A stretch of 64,000 nt of DNA from Rusavskia elegans. Its lineage: Eukaryota; Ascomycota; Lecanoromycetes; Teloschistales; Teloschistaceae. Position numbers and translations under genes: made by a program. The notes under the pieces were generated by a model. The model made no database searches, had not been told where the DNA came from, and was given only the letters and a program-made list of their open reading frames with translations. Every line of letters starts with the position of its first letter. The stretch's first letter is position 1. This document shows, one piece after another, positions 22,097 to 35,239 of the stretch. Location: contig SAUG01000103.1 of the NCBI GenBank assembly GCA_011316305.1, forward strand, positions 186,001 through 250,000. The letters are read 5' to 3'.

Positions 22097-25000
22097 TAGA
22101 TTGGCCGTCGGGTCGGATTTCGAACCCGGGTTTAAAAGAACTGACCCGACCCGAGTCGGTTCCGATTTTTCTAGATACCGAACCGAATCGGTTCTAACTT
22201 TTCTAGATACCGAATCGATTCGGTTTCGGATCGAATCCGAGAACCCGAATTCGATCTACTAAAACCGTTAAAATTTCCTTTTCTATATTATATTACTAAA
22301 AAATCTCCGTTCTTATTAAACGATTATATTATAATATTAATACTTTAGATACTATTTAGATAGACGTCGATTTCTTACTATTAAATAGTAAATAATAATT
22401 AAAATAATATTTATATATCTTAATTATCTTTCTATATTATTTATTACCCAAATATAAATTATATTAATCTAAAATCTTTAAAACTAATATAAAATATCTA
22501 ATCTTTTAATTAATTTTCGTCTATCCGTTTTCTAGACCGATACGCCTAGCGAGATTCTAGAAAATAAATCCTTTCTAAATAAAATCTATTCTAGCTAGTC
22601 TATAAACTAGGCAGTAAGCTAATCTATAAATATTATACTATTTAAATATAATAAATTATATAGAAAATAAAGATAGATTATTAAAGATATAGCTAATAAA
22701 ATTCGAGCCGACTATCTAATACTAGTTTTTTAGGATAATAATAGGTATATTTAATAAAATTTAGATTACTATAAAGATTTCGAATATTAATAGTCTAATA
22801 TTCCTATAACTATTAATATTAAAAATAAAATCTGTAGAAAACTAGTTAATCTTTTCTAATTAAAAAAAGCTATAGAATATATATAGTCGAAATAGTAGTA
22901 TAAATTCTACTAGATAGCTTTAAAAATAGATAGTTCCTTTGAAACTATATATAAAAACTATTTTCAAATTTTTAACTATTTTATAGCCTTTAATTCTTCT
23001 AATATATCTACTATAAAAAAATACTTTAATTTTTTAATTTACTAAAAACCTAAATAACGTAATTTATAGTTTTTTATTAAAGTAATATTCATCCGTATAA
23101 ATAGCTAATAGTAATAAAAAGAGATAATATAAAGCTTATTTTAATTATAAAAAAGGAATTATATTGAATTCGATTCTACTTTCGACTAAACTATATAGAA
23201 CTAATATCTATATAAAACTTTATTAGATCTAAATCTACTAGTTTAAATTATCGAAAATAAAAGATTTAAATAACTACTATAAGTATTTCGTCTCGATATA
23301 AAGTTTATTAGCCGTATACGATATATATAGATAGTTTTTAACGGTTATAAAACTATCCGCGAGTAAATTAAATCTAATTTAAAAACTTTAGAATATATTT
23401 CCTTTATATTAAATACCTAGTTAAATTTATAAAAGATTATATATTTAGAAGTATTAATATATTAGATTAATATTTAGTATTAACTTTAGAAGCGTTTAAT
23501 TAGATTTATATTTTTTTCTACTAATTATTCTTGCTATTTATAATATTAGAAGCTATTAAACCTTTAGAATTTTTCTAATTTAGATAGAAACTTCTAGATA
23601 TTACTACCGATAATACCAGTTCTAATAGTATATTAAAAGAAAAGTTTAAAAAATTTTTTATTCGGCTCGATAGCTAATAGAATCGAGTCTAAAACTTTCT
23701 ATTTTACTTAGTTTATATAATTAATCTAATAGCCTGAAATTTAATTAAAACTATTAGATTATAAATAATTAGTAACGATTTTATCTAAAAACTAGATTTT
23801 AAATAAATAAGAAATATTAGTACTAACCTATCTAGTATTATAAAAAAGATAATAAATATAGATAATATAAATTTAGAAATAGACTAATATCTATTTTAGG
23901 TTTATACTATTATAGTTTATATCTCTATCTTTTTTTAATATAAGTTTCGCTTTAAAGAAATCTAGAAAAGGATTGATTCTAATTTCTAATCTAAAAATAC
24001 AATTTAAAATATCCGTATTTAATAGAATTTAATATATTTTATAATTCGTCGTATATATTAATTATATTATTTTATTAATAAATTTATAGAAAAAAATTCG
24101 TATAACCTATAAATATAAAAGTTTATCTTTAATATAAATAAATAGTAATTTCTTTTTCTTATAGATAGTATACTACGGCCGTTCTATAAAATTACTTTAT
24201 TAGTTATTAAAAACTATAGACGTTAGAATTTATTTAGTATTCCGATTTTATAATACTATTTTTAATTATCTTTCTAAAATAGAGAAAATAGTTCGATTAT
24301 CGAATTATATTAATAAAGATATAATACTAATAGCTTATAATAATATTAATATAAAGTTTATAAAATACTATTTTCGTATTAAAAATAAAAATTAATTAAT
24401 TTAAAATTTTATAAATATTCTGAATTTTATAGTAAAATTTAGCCTTTATTAAAACTAGGATAAAAAAGATAACGATAAAAAAATAGAAGATTTTTTAAAA
24501 TATAAAGATAGATATCGGATCGAATTTAAAAAGTATTTTACTAAATATTATAGAGCTTTTATTAATTTTTTAAAATCTAAAACTAGCTATATAAGAAAAA
24601 ATAAAGTAATATAAAGAAATAATATATTATAATTTTACTAATTAGTCTAAAGTCTATTTTATCTATTTTAAATAGTATTCTTCGATAACTCTAGTATCTT
24701 CGAATAGCTACTTCCGAAGTTAATCGATATCTTCGCGCTAATACTACTAAAGATAATCTAAATTAGATATTTTAAAAAAATAATATTTTAAACTTTTAAA
24801 AACTAGCGTAGATAATTTACGATATATTTATTTATTTAATATTTTCGGTAGGAATAGAATAGACTTTTAATTTTATAAAAAGAGTTTATCGATAGAATCG
24901 AGTCTAAATAATACTAGAATATATAGAATAGATAATAATAATTAAATACTATAATCGTACTATAGATTTAAAAATAGAAAAAATCTTTAAAAAACTATAG

Positions 25001-25349
25001 AATATATATAATCCGATATAATTAAAAGATAGAATATTATTTAGAAAATAGGATTTCTTTAAAAAAAGTTAGAAAATATTTTAATTAGATTAAATTAAAT
25101 ATTCTTTAGTTTAATATTAAATAAAATATATTACCGCTTTATAATATTAGTATTCGACTATCTAATATAATTATAAATCGGATCGGATCGGATTTCTATT
25201 AGTTTCTATTTTATAATTCGACCCGATTTTCTGTTCTAATTTTAGAAACCGATCTATATCGTTTAGCGGGTCGGATCGAATCGACTCGCTAAAATTTAGA
25301 TCGAGTTTTTAAAGAATCGACGAAAATCTGACCCGAAGTAGCCAGTCTA
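22097..25349 (+). mobile_element. Full-length 3.25-kb hAT element, decayed
   Basis: Left P end TAGATTGGCCGTCGGG, right Q end GAAGTAGCCAGTCTA. This is the longest uninterrupted hAT here and the reference for the copy at 2,899-5,826. A transposase C-terminal relic lies near the right end. Flanks AATCTACG and TATATAAA do not match, and the right flank is a truncated SINE whose other half is not at the left, so one border may be rearranged. Confidence 0.75.
24757..25080 (+). pseudogene. hAT transposase C-terminal (hATC) relic
   Basis: Same frame and residues as 5,172-5,500: the Gly-Ile-Glu-Gln-x-Phe block near 24,850, then a Lys-Tyr-Tyr-Asn-Arg-Thr segment near 24,950. All stops are TAA/TAG. In functional hAT proteins this region forms the dimerisation domain; here it is dead. 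The central catalytic part (about 22,500-24,700) is too mutated to mark residues. Confidence 0.6.
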
Positions 25350-25522
25350 TATATAAATTCTATATAAAAATCGATTTAATTAATTAGAAAAAACTTAAAT
25401 ATTAGATTAGTTTTCGAAGGATTTAAACTTCCGACCTATTAGATTAATTTCGCTAATTCCGAAATAGAGCGCGGATCTATTAGGCTTCTAAGTTACGCAG
25501 CGTTACTACTACGCCATTCAGA
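25350..25522 (-). mobile_element. tRNA-derived SINE, 5' fragment, reverse
   Basis: The head with B-box and A-box complements (CGTTACTACTACGCCATTC near 25,502) and the first part of the body are present. The 3' body is missing because the hAT end abuts it at 25,349. Confidence 0.75.
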
Positions 25523-25739
25523 CCGAATATAAATTTTTATATTAGATTTTATTTGTACTTTTAACTCGCGGTTAGTATAGAGTAAATAATAATATATAAT
25601 AAAAATACGATCTTTTTTAAAATTTATACGAATTAAAAATTCTATTATAAAACTTTTTTATATAATCTATTTATAATTTAATTTACTATTATTGTTTCTA
25701 TAGAAAAAGATTTTTTTAGAAAAAGTATTAGTTTCGGAA

Positions 25740-26130
25740 ATATTTTAGAATTCGATCCGTTAAAACCGTTAAACTCTAGTATGAAAATATATTTCTAGTA
25801 TAAAAATTATATCTATCTATCTAAAAAAGTTCTAGTTAATTAAATATATTAATTAGAAAGATTTTAATTAGATTAAATATATTACCTAAATATATTACCT
25901 TAGAAGTAAAATTAATTTATTAATTAATTTTACTATTATATTATATATAGAAGATTTAATAGACCGGATCGAATTTCCGTCGGTTTCTATTTTATAATTC
26001 GATCCGATTTTCGATTCTAATATTAGAAATCGATTTAATCCGCTTAGTAGGTCGAATTAAATCGATTTACTAAAATTCGGATCGGATTTCTAAAATATCG
26101 ATAGAAATTCGATTCGAAATAATCAATCTA
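25740..26130 (+). mobile_element. hAT MITE, left end lost
   Basis: The inner body and the Q-type right end (CGAAATAATCAATCTA) match 2,259-2,811. The P end is absent; the match begins at ATTCGATCCGTTAAAACC near 25,750. Confidence 0.65.
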
Positions 26131-26238
26131 AATATAATTATTTCGGATTTTATTTATTATAATAACTAATATTTTATCGATAATATTAAACCGTAGTATA
26201 TTAAATAGATATTTAATCTAGATAAAATCTTTTAGAAA

Positions 26239-26771
26239 TAGACTGGCTGTCGGATCGAATTTCGAATCCGAATTAAAAAAATCGATTCGATCCGAGTCGA
26301 TTTCGACTTTTCTAGATACCGAATTAAATCGATTCCGACTTTTTTAGATACCGAATCGATTCGGTTTCGGATTAAATCTAGATTTCCGGATTCGATTCGC
26401 TAAAACCGTTAAAACTATAAATTTCTAGTATAAAAATATAATTCTAGTATAAGAATTATATTTATCTATTTAAAAAAATTCTAGTTTATTAATTATACTA
26501 GCTAGAAAGCTTTAAATTAGACGAAATATATTAGCTAAATATATTATTATAATAAAAATCTGATTAGTTTAGAATTTTATACTATATATAAAAGGTTTAG
26601 TAAATAGAATTAGATTTCTATTAGTTTTTATTTTATAATCTAATTTGATTTTCGGTTTTAATTTTAGAAATCGACTTATATTATTTAGTAGGTCGGATTA
26701 TACCGATTTACTAAAATTCGGATTAGATTTCCGAAATATTAATAGAAACCCGATTCGAAATAGCTAGTCTA
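26239..26771 (+). mobile_element. hAT MITE (P-Q type), 533 bp
   Basis: TAGACTGGCTGTCGGATC to GAAATAGCTAGTCTA, TSD TTTAGAAA/TCTAGAAA (7/8, one transition). Near identical in plan to 2,259-2,811. Confidence 0.88.
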
Positions 26772-26911
26772 TCTAGAAATACTTTTATAAAACCTTTTTA
26801 AAAAAAATAAAATAAATTGAAAATTATAGAAAATTTTTTAACTATTTATTATAAATTAGTATACTTTTTTAAAAGATTTTTATTTGAAATTATATTGAGT
26901 TTTTTTATATA

Positions 26912-27342
26912 TATACGATTTAATCATTCGGATTTTTAATTATCTTTTATATATTAGTATTAGAAATACTATTCGATCAAATTATATATATATTTAGACT
27001 TAAATATTTTATCGCGAATTTAATTTAGAACTTTCGAAAAAGCTAGATTTAGACTAAAATCTAGAGAGAAACCGTAGTCTATTTAACTTTACTAATTAAT
27101 TTAATTTACTTCGATTAGAATCGATTAGGCCGAGATAATCCTTTAAATAATTTCTTAATATAATTTCTATATAAATTCTTTATAAAAATCGATTTAGTCG
27201 ATTAGAAAAAATTTAAATATTAGGTTAACCTTCGAAGAATTCGAACCTCTGACCCGCTAGATTAATTCTGCTAATTTCGAAATGGAACGCGGATCCGTTA
27301 GACTTTCAGATTACGCAGCGTTACTACTGCGTCATCCAGGCC
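26912..27342 (-). mobile_element. tRNA-derived SINE, complete, reverse, inside element C
   Basis: Full copy from tail (ATATACGATTTAATC) to head (CGTCATCCAGGCC). It entered a TATATATA tract of element C, where the TSD cannot be bounded. The B-box complement lies near 27,236-27,246. Confidence 0.85.
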
Positions 27343-27499
27343 GTTTTTATATATATATATATATATTTTTTATTAACGTTATATACGGTAACGATTGGTA
27401 TATTTATATATAATACAAAACCTTTTACAGCTAAAAATATATAATTCGTCAGGCAAGATTTATAGTATAATTAATTATTTCTATTTTAACTATTTTCTT

Positions 27500-27965
27500 T
27501 TTTATTCGCGATTACGAATTCTCTACTATTTCTTTTTCGACGTTATAAGAAATTATAAATATCTAATACTTCCGGTATATCTATCTACTATAATATATAG
27601 TAATTATAAATAGTTATAGCTTCGTTTATATTTATTATATAACTTATATCTAAACGTTTCGTTAAACTATTAAAATATTCTTTAGCCCGCGTAGCTTTAA
27701 AAGAGTCGTTAGCTATAAAAAGATCGCCAACTTTAAAAGAGTCGTCAGCTTTAAAAAAATCGCCAGCTAGTACGCTAGCTATTATAGCTAGAAGCTTTAC
27801 CCGATCGATTAGAGTAAAAGAATATAGGGAGATCGGATAGCGCGTTTTAAAAGCGATAAAAAAGAGATTTTTATTGTAGTTAAAATAGATTAATCTAGCT
27901 ATAACGAGATAGTCGACGTCTTCGAATATAGATATAATTATTACGAATATAGATACTATCGTCTG
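27500..27965 (-). pseudogene. Decayed element C frame with amino-acid repeats
   Basis: The minus-strand frame matches 58,185-58,585. In the middle it carries about four tandem copies of a seven-residue unit of the form Ala-(Gly/Asn/Asp)-Asp-x-Phe-(Lys/Ile)-(Ala/Val) (27,700-27,780), where copy 7 has a single unit. Function unknown. Confidence 0.5.
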
Positions 27966-28297
27966 GTATCGCTGCGATACAGCTATTATAGAAGTATATA
28001 CGTATATAAAAGGTTTTAGATATTATAGAATTTATATTACCAGTAAAAGAAAAAGAAAAAGCGATAGCTACAAAATATATTTATCTATAAAAAACTCTAC
28101 GTTAAATTATTAGTGGAAAAATACGTTATATTACTAAGTAAATTTAAATTAAAATTTTAAAAAATCGTAATTTACGTTAATTAAATTTAGATATAAATTC
28201 TATTACCGTATATTGAAAATTAGTATACTAACGCTTGATTTATTTATCGAACCACTGATTTACCGTATACTAAAATCAAAATCAAATTAATTAAATA

Positions 28298-30189
28298 AAT
28301 TAATTTAAAGTAAAATTTTCAGCGATATTAAAATATATTATTTTACTTTTATCAAAGTGTATAAAAATAATAAAAGCGAAATTAGTAGATTTACTATTTT
28401 AAAAAATTTAATCGGTTATCTAAAGTCTAATATCTAGTTAAAAATTAAATAATACTTGATTTTATAATAATAAAGCGGATAATCGATAAATCTTTTAAAT
28501 ATTATAAATATTATAATAATATTCGAGAAGATTAATATTAAACGTTATAGTAATCGGAATATCGTAACTATTTCAATAGACGAATAATCTAATACCGCCG
28601 AAATTAACTCTATAGATACTAGTAATTAAAACGATTGAAACGGCTATAGTCGAAGCCGAAATAATCGAGAAAAAAAAATGGATAAAAAGAATCTAATAGT
28701 ATAAATAAATACTATAATTATAAAAATTTAAATAATCGCGAAAATGATTATCGAAATATTTAGATTCCGGAATATATTTTTAAAATTAGATTTTTTTTAA
28801 AAAGAAAAACCTATCGGTGGCCGCTATTTATAACAACGATTAACTATAAAATTAAATAATCTATAATTATAGTACTTTTAAATATAATAGCAGAAATACA
28901 AGCCGAATTTATTATCTATCGGATTTACTATAATTATAATCGAGATATAAATCTTTGGATTCTAGCTATAGATAAAATATATCGTTTACTAGAAGTTAAA
29001 TATTGATATATAATACTTTATTATCTATAAACAAATAGCGCTATTTTAAAATTTAATAGAATTTTTAGAAAAATATTTACTAAATATTATATCGGATAGT
29101 CGAAAAAAATTTAACATCTTTATTTAAACTAAATTCTATTTACTACGTAAATTTATACGTATATAAATATTAGATTTCTATCTTTCCATTTATTTTATAA
29201 TATTAATTCGATACTACCGACCAATAAATCCAGCTTTTTTCCGGAAGAATATAATAAAAGATAATAGTTTTATTAAAGAGAAAATAGTTTTAATTAGAAT
29301 TAAATAATTTTAAAAGTTTTAATTTAATTAGTATAGTTTCTATTAAATTATATAAACTAATATTTTAAATATCTATTTTTTTAAATCTTTAAACAAGTCG
29401 GCTAACAAGTATGGAACTAGTAGAAATTATATAAAAATATTTTTTATAGAAAGAAATATTACTATTAAATAGTAAATATCTCGTAGATATAGAAAACTAA
29501 AAAAAAAATTATTATAAAGCAGTTTCTACCAAGCGAAAAACGTAAACGAAAAAGATTTTATAATTTAAAGTCTATAGAAAATCTAGATAATAATTATTTA
29601 TCTAGTTTTAGACCTATATCTAAAAATAGTCTCTATAAAAAAAGCGACGATAAAGTATATATTTCTAGAAAAAAGAAAAATTAATTAATTTTTTAATTTT
29701 TTTTATTATTTTATACATTTATATACGTTAAAAAAATAGTTATATTATAATTTTAATACAATATTTTCATTTTTTATTTTCTCTAAAAAAGGTTATTTTC
29801 GTTAGTGTTTTATAGAATAAAAAATATATAAAGATATAAATTATTTTAAAATAACGTTAAAAGCGGAACTTTTTACTAGTTTACGAAATTATATTTAATA
29901 AAAATATAATATCGATTTTTGATACGGTCTATCATTCTAATATATATATAATATATATTTATTAATCGAAAAAGTTAAATCGAAAGTTCGGCAAATTAAA
30001 TTTCTTCTAGATTTCAGTACAAAGTTAAAATACGATAAAACCGTCATTTATAATATAATTATCGTACTTTAAATATAGTTACGCCGAAATCTAATAAATA
30101 TTTACTATTTTTTTACTTTAATATATTTACTGCCTTTAATAAAATCGAAGTATTTAACGAAAACTAAAGCGATTTATATTAGTAAAATC
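28298..30189. other. Unassigned AT-rich DNA, probably a decayed element
   Basis: About 1.9 kb with no repeat ends and no second copy in the window. Some stretches keep TpG/CpA (28,330-28,360, 28,800-28,930). I could not assign frames or motifs. Confidence 0.4.
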
Positions 30190-30643
30190 TAGACTAGTTA
30201 CTTCGAGTCGGGTTTCTATTGAATTCTATAATCCGACTCGATTTTTTAGTGAGTTAAACCGGTTCGACCCGCTAAGCGGTCGGGTCCGGATTAAACCTGG
30301 AAATCCGATAGGAACTCGCTAAACCTTTATTAATAATTGAATAAAATATACATTATATTATTAGTTAAATTATATAAGTAATAGACCTAGATAATATATT
30401 ATATTCCACTAGAACTTTTCTAGCTAGCGTAGTTAATTAATTAGAATTTTTTTAAATGATTTATATAATTTTTATACTAGAATTATACGAGTTATATAGA
30501 TTTAGTAGATTAGTCGGATTAGATCGGATTATATAATCCGATCGAAGATTTAATTCGGATCGAATTATAGAATTTCCTAATCCGACTTGGGTCGGGTCGG
30601 ATTAGTTAACTCGGATTCGAAACCCGACCCGACAACCAGTCTA
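30190..30643 (+). mobile_element. hAT MITE (Q-P type), 454 bp
   Basis: TAGACTAGTTACTTCGAG to CGACAACCAGTCTA, TSD GTAAAATC/GTAAAGTC (7/8). It has the CTAGCTAGCGTAGTTAATTA core near 30,420. Confidence 0.87.
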
Positions 30644-32817
30644 GTAAAGTCGAAATTAGTATATTCGCGCTCTTTTTTATTTTAGAGCTATTTTATTTAA
30701 CGTTAAACTACTATATATCATATTTCTAAATTACAAATATAACGTTATATAGTAAAAGTAACTAGTAATAATAATATATTTTTCTAGCCCGAAAATATAA
30801 AAAAAAAAGAGACATTTTCTAAAAAAAAAATATAGAATCGAATTGAGATTTTAATTATATATAATCGGATCGATAGAAGTATATAATCAAATAAATATAT
30901 TAGTTTTAATTTATACTATAGAAAATTTGCTAATAGATAACTATTAGCTTTTTTCTTTTAATTATATTTTCTGACGAGGTTTTAGTTTAAATTATAGAAA
31001 ATCTATTTTTATAGTTAAATCTATTAGATTTACTTATATTAGACTTGTAAGATAAAGTTAAAAAACTAAAACATCTATTATTTTATAGAATATCGAGCTA
31101 GATAACGTTATAGTCTATAAATTACTTCGTTAATATAGAACGTAGCTGTAATAGAATAAAAGAAAGTAGTAGAAGATTATTATCTATATAGCTTTTTACT
31201 TTCGTATCTATTTATTATCTAGAAAACTATATAATCTATATTTATAACGAAAGATTTATATCTACTATATATATAATCTTTATAAAAATAAAAATGGAAA
31301 TTTCTTTTAATAATATTTCTATAGATAGTTATATATATATTTCCGAATTTCTATCGTATATTTATATAATATAGAAAAAATGAATAATATCGCTAGTATA
31401 AAAACTATATAATTTATTTCCTTAAAATTTATATATCTAGAATAAAGTTAATTATTTAAAATAAAATAAATCGTATATATTTATAAAACGATTTATTTAT
31501 ATAAAAATACTACGAATTTTTTAAAGATATATAATCTAGATTAATCGGCCGAATATATCGAAAAATTTCGGATAAATCTCGATATTTTAATATCGAAAAT
31601 TATTTAAAAAGATAATATTTCCTAAAATAAATTGACGAAACTATTAATATAAACGATATTTCTATCGAATACATCTAATATATAGTTTCTAGTACTATAT
31701 AAAGATAGTATCGACCTTTATAGAAAGTAATTACTATTTTATTAGTTCGCTATCGATTTTTATATAGAAATTACGAGGTTATAGTAGTCGCTAGCGAGCT
31801 TTTACTAGTAATTCTATCTATTATAATATAAATTATACGAAAGTAAACTTTTATATTTCGCTTATCTCGTTTTATTTTATCCGTTATTATTAATTATAAT
31901 TTTATTTCTATTATTATCCGCCTTTAAAAAATATTTACTTTCTTCCTATATTTTAATTAAAAAGAAAAAAGTATAGTAGTTAGAATTGTAAATTATATAA
32001 ATAATTTAAAAGATTATAAAATATATATCCGGATTATATAATTATATACGACTTCGGATATTAACTATTCCGATCGTTAAATTATAAAGGCGGATATAGA
32101 AACGGATATAGATCTAGTATAGAAACACTTATATATATAAATATTTCATTCCTTCGTAGTTATAGAAAATCAACTTGGAATTCTACAGTATTCTATTAAA
32201 TATTTTTGCTTTTTCTATATTTTAATTGGATTTATTATTTTTTTTATCGCCGATTATCTCCTGCGAGATATTCTCGCCTATAAAATATAAGTAAAACTTA
32301 CTAAAGCCAAAGATAAAATTAAACAAAGTAATAGTTTTATAAAAAATAAATGTTAATACGAAATTGAAACTCGTAGTAGTAATATTTACAATTAATGGTT
32401 TCTAGTAATAACGTTATATAAATTTCATTTTTTTTACTTCTATTTTTATATATTATTTAACGAAATTTTTTTACAACCTTTATTTATTTTAGCCGACCCC
32501 GATTTAAAGCTAAATGATTTCTCTAAAATAAATTACTAGATATTTATTTATAATAAAGTAAAAGACGAAATCGTTTGAAATCGTTGATTTAATATTATAA
32601 AAATTTTCTATTATCGTTTTATTAATATATTTATTCTTAAATTAAAAAAGTTCGAAAATGATTATCCGATTATATTATTTATTAAATCTGAATTTAAATA
32701 ATATACGCGGATTTATTATAGATGTTCAAAGTCTAAAATTGAAAAAAAAAAAGAGATTAGAAATAGAAAAAAAGAGAAATTTATATTGATTGGATTATTA
32801 ATAATTATATAAAGTCA
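30644..32817. other. Unassigned AT-rich DNA upstream of Gypsy G1
   Basis: About 2.2 kb without recognised ends. Near 32,640-32,770 a forward frame gives Asp-Tyr-Pro ... Tyr-Tyr-Arg-Cys-Ser-Lys followed by a Lys/Arg-rich run. This faintly recalls the FAR1/MULE DNA-binding region, but it is too short and mutated to call. Some TpG/CpA is kept at 32,150-32,400. Confidence 0.35.
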
Positions 32818-33018
32818 ATAAAAATCTATTATACTACGAAATAGTGAACTAAATCTTTCGGATACTAACTATACAAGTAATTTAAAACTTTAAAAGATTA
32901 AAATTCTATATAAACGAAGTTTTTTTTCTATTAATAAGTTCTACTATTTAATAGATATAAATTTTATATCTATTTACTATTTAGTTTTATAAAAATACTA
33001 TTAAATAAAAAAATAATA
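32818..33018 (+). repeat. 5' LTR of G1 (~200 bp)
   Basis: Begins TATAAAG, probably TGTAAAG before RIP, and aligns through TTTCGGATACTAA and GTTCTACTATTTAATAGAT with the G2 LTRs. The 3' border is approximate because the terminal CTTTATA is decayed. Confidence 0.65.
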
Positions 33019-33576
33019 TATAATATTATATTCGGATCTAGAAAATAATAATTAGATTTTTTTAGTACTATTATTGCTAGTACGAACTAAAGTAATATTA
33101 CTTTTACGGTATTATCGACGATAAAATCGATAAACTATCTAGTATTATTAAATAGTATAAATAAATTCATCTAAAGTAATCTAAAGTTTAATAATAAATT
33201 AAACGATTATATTTAATTCCTAATTTTATTAAATTAAATCTATTTATATTTATAGTAACTAAAAAACATATTTAGAATCTAATTTTTAAAATTAAAAATT
33301 CGCGAAATAGAATTTAAATAAAATTTTAAAAAAACGAAATATAAAAACTCTATAAAATATTATCGTCTTTATAGCGACGATAGATTTTAAAAAGAATTGA
33401 AAAAAAAAAAATTAAAAATCTAATACGCTTTTTATTTAGATCGATAACTACGAAGATTTTTTCCGTTAAAGAAAATCCGTATACTATAATATTAATAGCG
33501 CGAAAACTATTTTAGTAAACTAGCTAATAGTTATTAATAAAAAATCGTAATAGAAAATTTATTTAAAAGATTTAAT

Positions 33577-34248
33577 TAAATTGGCTATTTCGAATCGGGT
33601 TTCCGTCGGTACTTTAGGAATTCGATTCGAGTTTTAACGAATTAGTTTAACCCGACCTACTAAACGGTTCGGGTCGTTTTCTAATATTAGAATCGAAAGT
33701 TAAATCGGGTTATAAAATAGAAACCGACGGAAATCCGATTCGATCTATAAAATCTTCTATATATAGTACAATACTATAATTAATTATTTAATTTTATATA
33801 AAGATAATATTTTTAGATAATATATTTAATCTAACTACGATTTTTCTTGCTAGCGTCGTTAATTAACTCGATATTTTTTAGATAGGAATATATAATTTTT
33901 AGACTAAAGTTATATTTCTATATTAGATTATAGCGGATTTAACGGTAGACTGGCCATTCGAGTCGGATTATAGACCTAAAATTATAATCCGACTTGATTT
34001 TCTAATTTATTTAGGCGAAGTTTTAATATATACTAGTAATTCTAGCGCGTTAGCCACGTTTATCGCGTTTTCGGATCGCCATTTCAATCCGAAACGGCTA
34101 TTCTATTTAGCGGTTTTAGCGGGTCGAACCCGGGTTCCCGGGTTCAATTCGAAACCGAATCGGATCGGATCGGACTATTTTTTAACCCGAATCGAATCGG
34201 ATCGAGTTAGCTAATCTAGATTCGAAATCCGATCCGACGGCCAATCTA
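33577..34248 (+). mobile_element. hAT MITE (Q-P type) carrying a nested mini-hAT
   Basis: TAAATTGGCTATTTCG to CGACGGCCAATCTA, TSD GATTTAAT/AATTTAAT (7/8). A 160-bp mini-hAT sits inside at 33,946. Near 34,122 the palindromic GAACCCGGGTTC is the subterminal repeat of the P end. Confidence 0.87.
33946..34105 (+). mobile_element. 160-bp mini-hAT (S type), nested
   Basis: TAGACTGGCCATTCGAG to CGGCTATTCTA, TSD TTTAACGG/TTTAGCGG (7/8). The interior is nearly identical to 8,826-8,985. Confidence 0.87.
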
Positions 34249-34967
34249 AATTTAATATAATAAAAAATAGAATTAACTTTAAAAAAATGATAGATATTAA
34301 ATATTTTTATAAATAGTTCTATTTTTTAATAGATCGATTTTACAAGTAAATTCGAAAATATAAATTGAAAATAAAAATAACCATTTTAGAAGTTAATAAA
34401 TACTTTATTCGATTAAAAAAAAACTTCGATATTCTATCGAATAAAAAAGAATAAATATATAATCTTCGAATTAAAATTTTAATTATAGTAGTAAAATTTA
34501 TAATATAAATTATTTAATTCTTTTAAAATAATATATCGATATTGAATATCTTCTACGTATTATTAATCCATTCGAAATTAGTTTAAAATATAATAACTAA
34601 TTATATAACGCAAACAATAATAGTAATAATTAAAACTAAAAAAAATAAAGCCGAAAAAGTTAAAACAATTGAAAAAAAGATATTATAATATTAAAAGTAG
34701 CTTTAATTCGAATAAAATTCAAATTATAAATTTGAAAAAATTTAAAATCGTAAAAGAAAACGAAATCTACTATATCTATAATTAAAAGAAATTTAATTTA
34801 AATGAATATATTTATATTAATTATAATGAAAATGAAAAAAATAAAATAAAAAATTGATATATAATATTAAACTCTTTATAAAACTTCTATTCAAGGTTAT
34901 AATTGAATTATTATATATATACGTTTTATCACCGTAGTTTTTATACGGTAATAACAGTAGTTATTTA

Positions 34968-35126
34968 TAGACTGACCATTTCGAACCAAAGTGGCGATCG
35001 ACTTCGCGATAAACGTGGCTAACGCGTCTAAATTATTAGTTTAAGTTAATTTCCTTCCTAATACGGTTAGAAAGTCGAACCCGGGACACGAACCCGAGTT
35101 CGAAATTCGATAAAACGGCCAGTCTA
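34968..35126 (-). mobile_element. 159-bp mini-hAT (S type), young
   Basis: TAGACTGACCATTTCG to CGGCCAGTCTA with a perfect TSD GTTATTTA. It is in the opposite orientation to the other S copies and keeps many TpG/CpA (CCAAAGTGGCGATCG, GGGACACGAACCC), so it escaped RIP. Confidence 0.92.
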
Positions 35127-35239
35127 GTTATTTATATAGCAAAGAATTTTCGCAGTTAAAAATTAATTAAAATTTATAGCGCAGTTGATCGTTTTTCTTC
35201 TATTATATTCTCTATTTAATTACTATTCCTTTTCTATAA

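Larger units (their letters stand above)
26874..28297 (+). mobile_element. Element C copy 5 (subfamily 1) with SINE insertion
   Basis: The 5' part (to about 26,911) and the 3' part (from about 27,343) flank a reverse SINE. The right end ACTAAAATCAAAATCAAATT matches the 58,9xx copy. Flanks share ATAAATTA. Net length is about 0.99 kb. Confidence 0.7.
33020..34860 (+). pseudogene. gag relic of G1
   Basis: Collinear with the G2 gag at 40,220-41,450, interrupted by a hAT (33,577-34,248). A CCHC zinc knuckle relic lies at about 34,762-34,806: the four ligands are largely replaced by Tyr, as expected when TGT becomes TAT. It would have packaged element RNA; it is dead. RIP-type stops occur throughout. 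Confidence 0.6.

Noticed and set aside
27395..27613. 72-codon open frame on the plus strand
   Set aside because: It lies antisense to the decayed frame inside element C copy 5. The collinear copies at 37,740 and 58,050 have stops or gaps, and it has no motif or ribosomal/start context. It is a chance gap between RIP stops.
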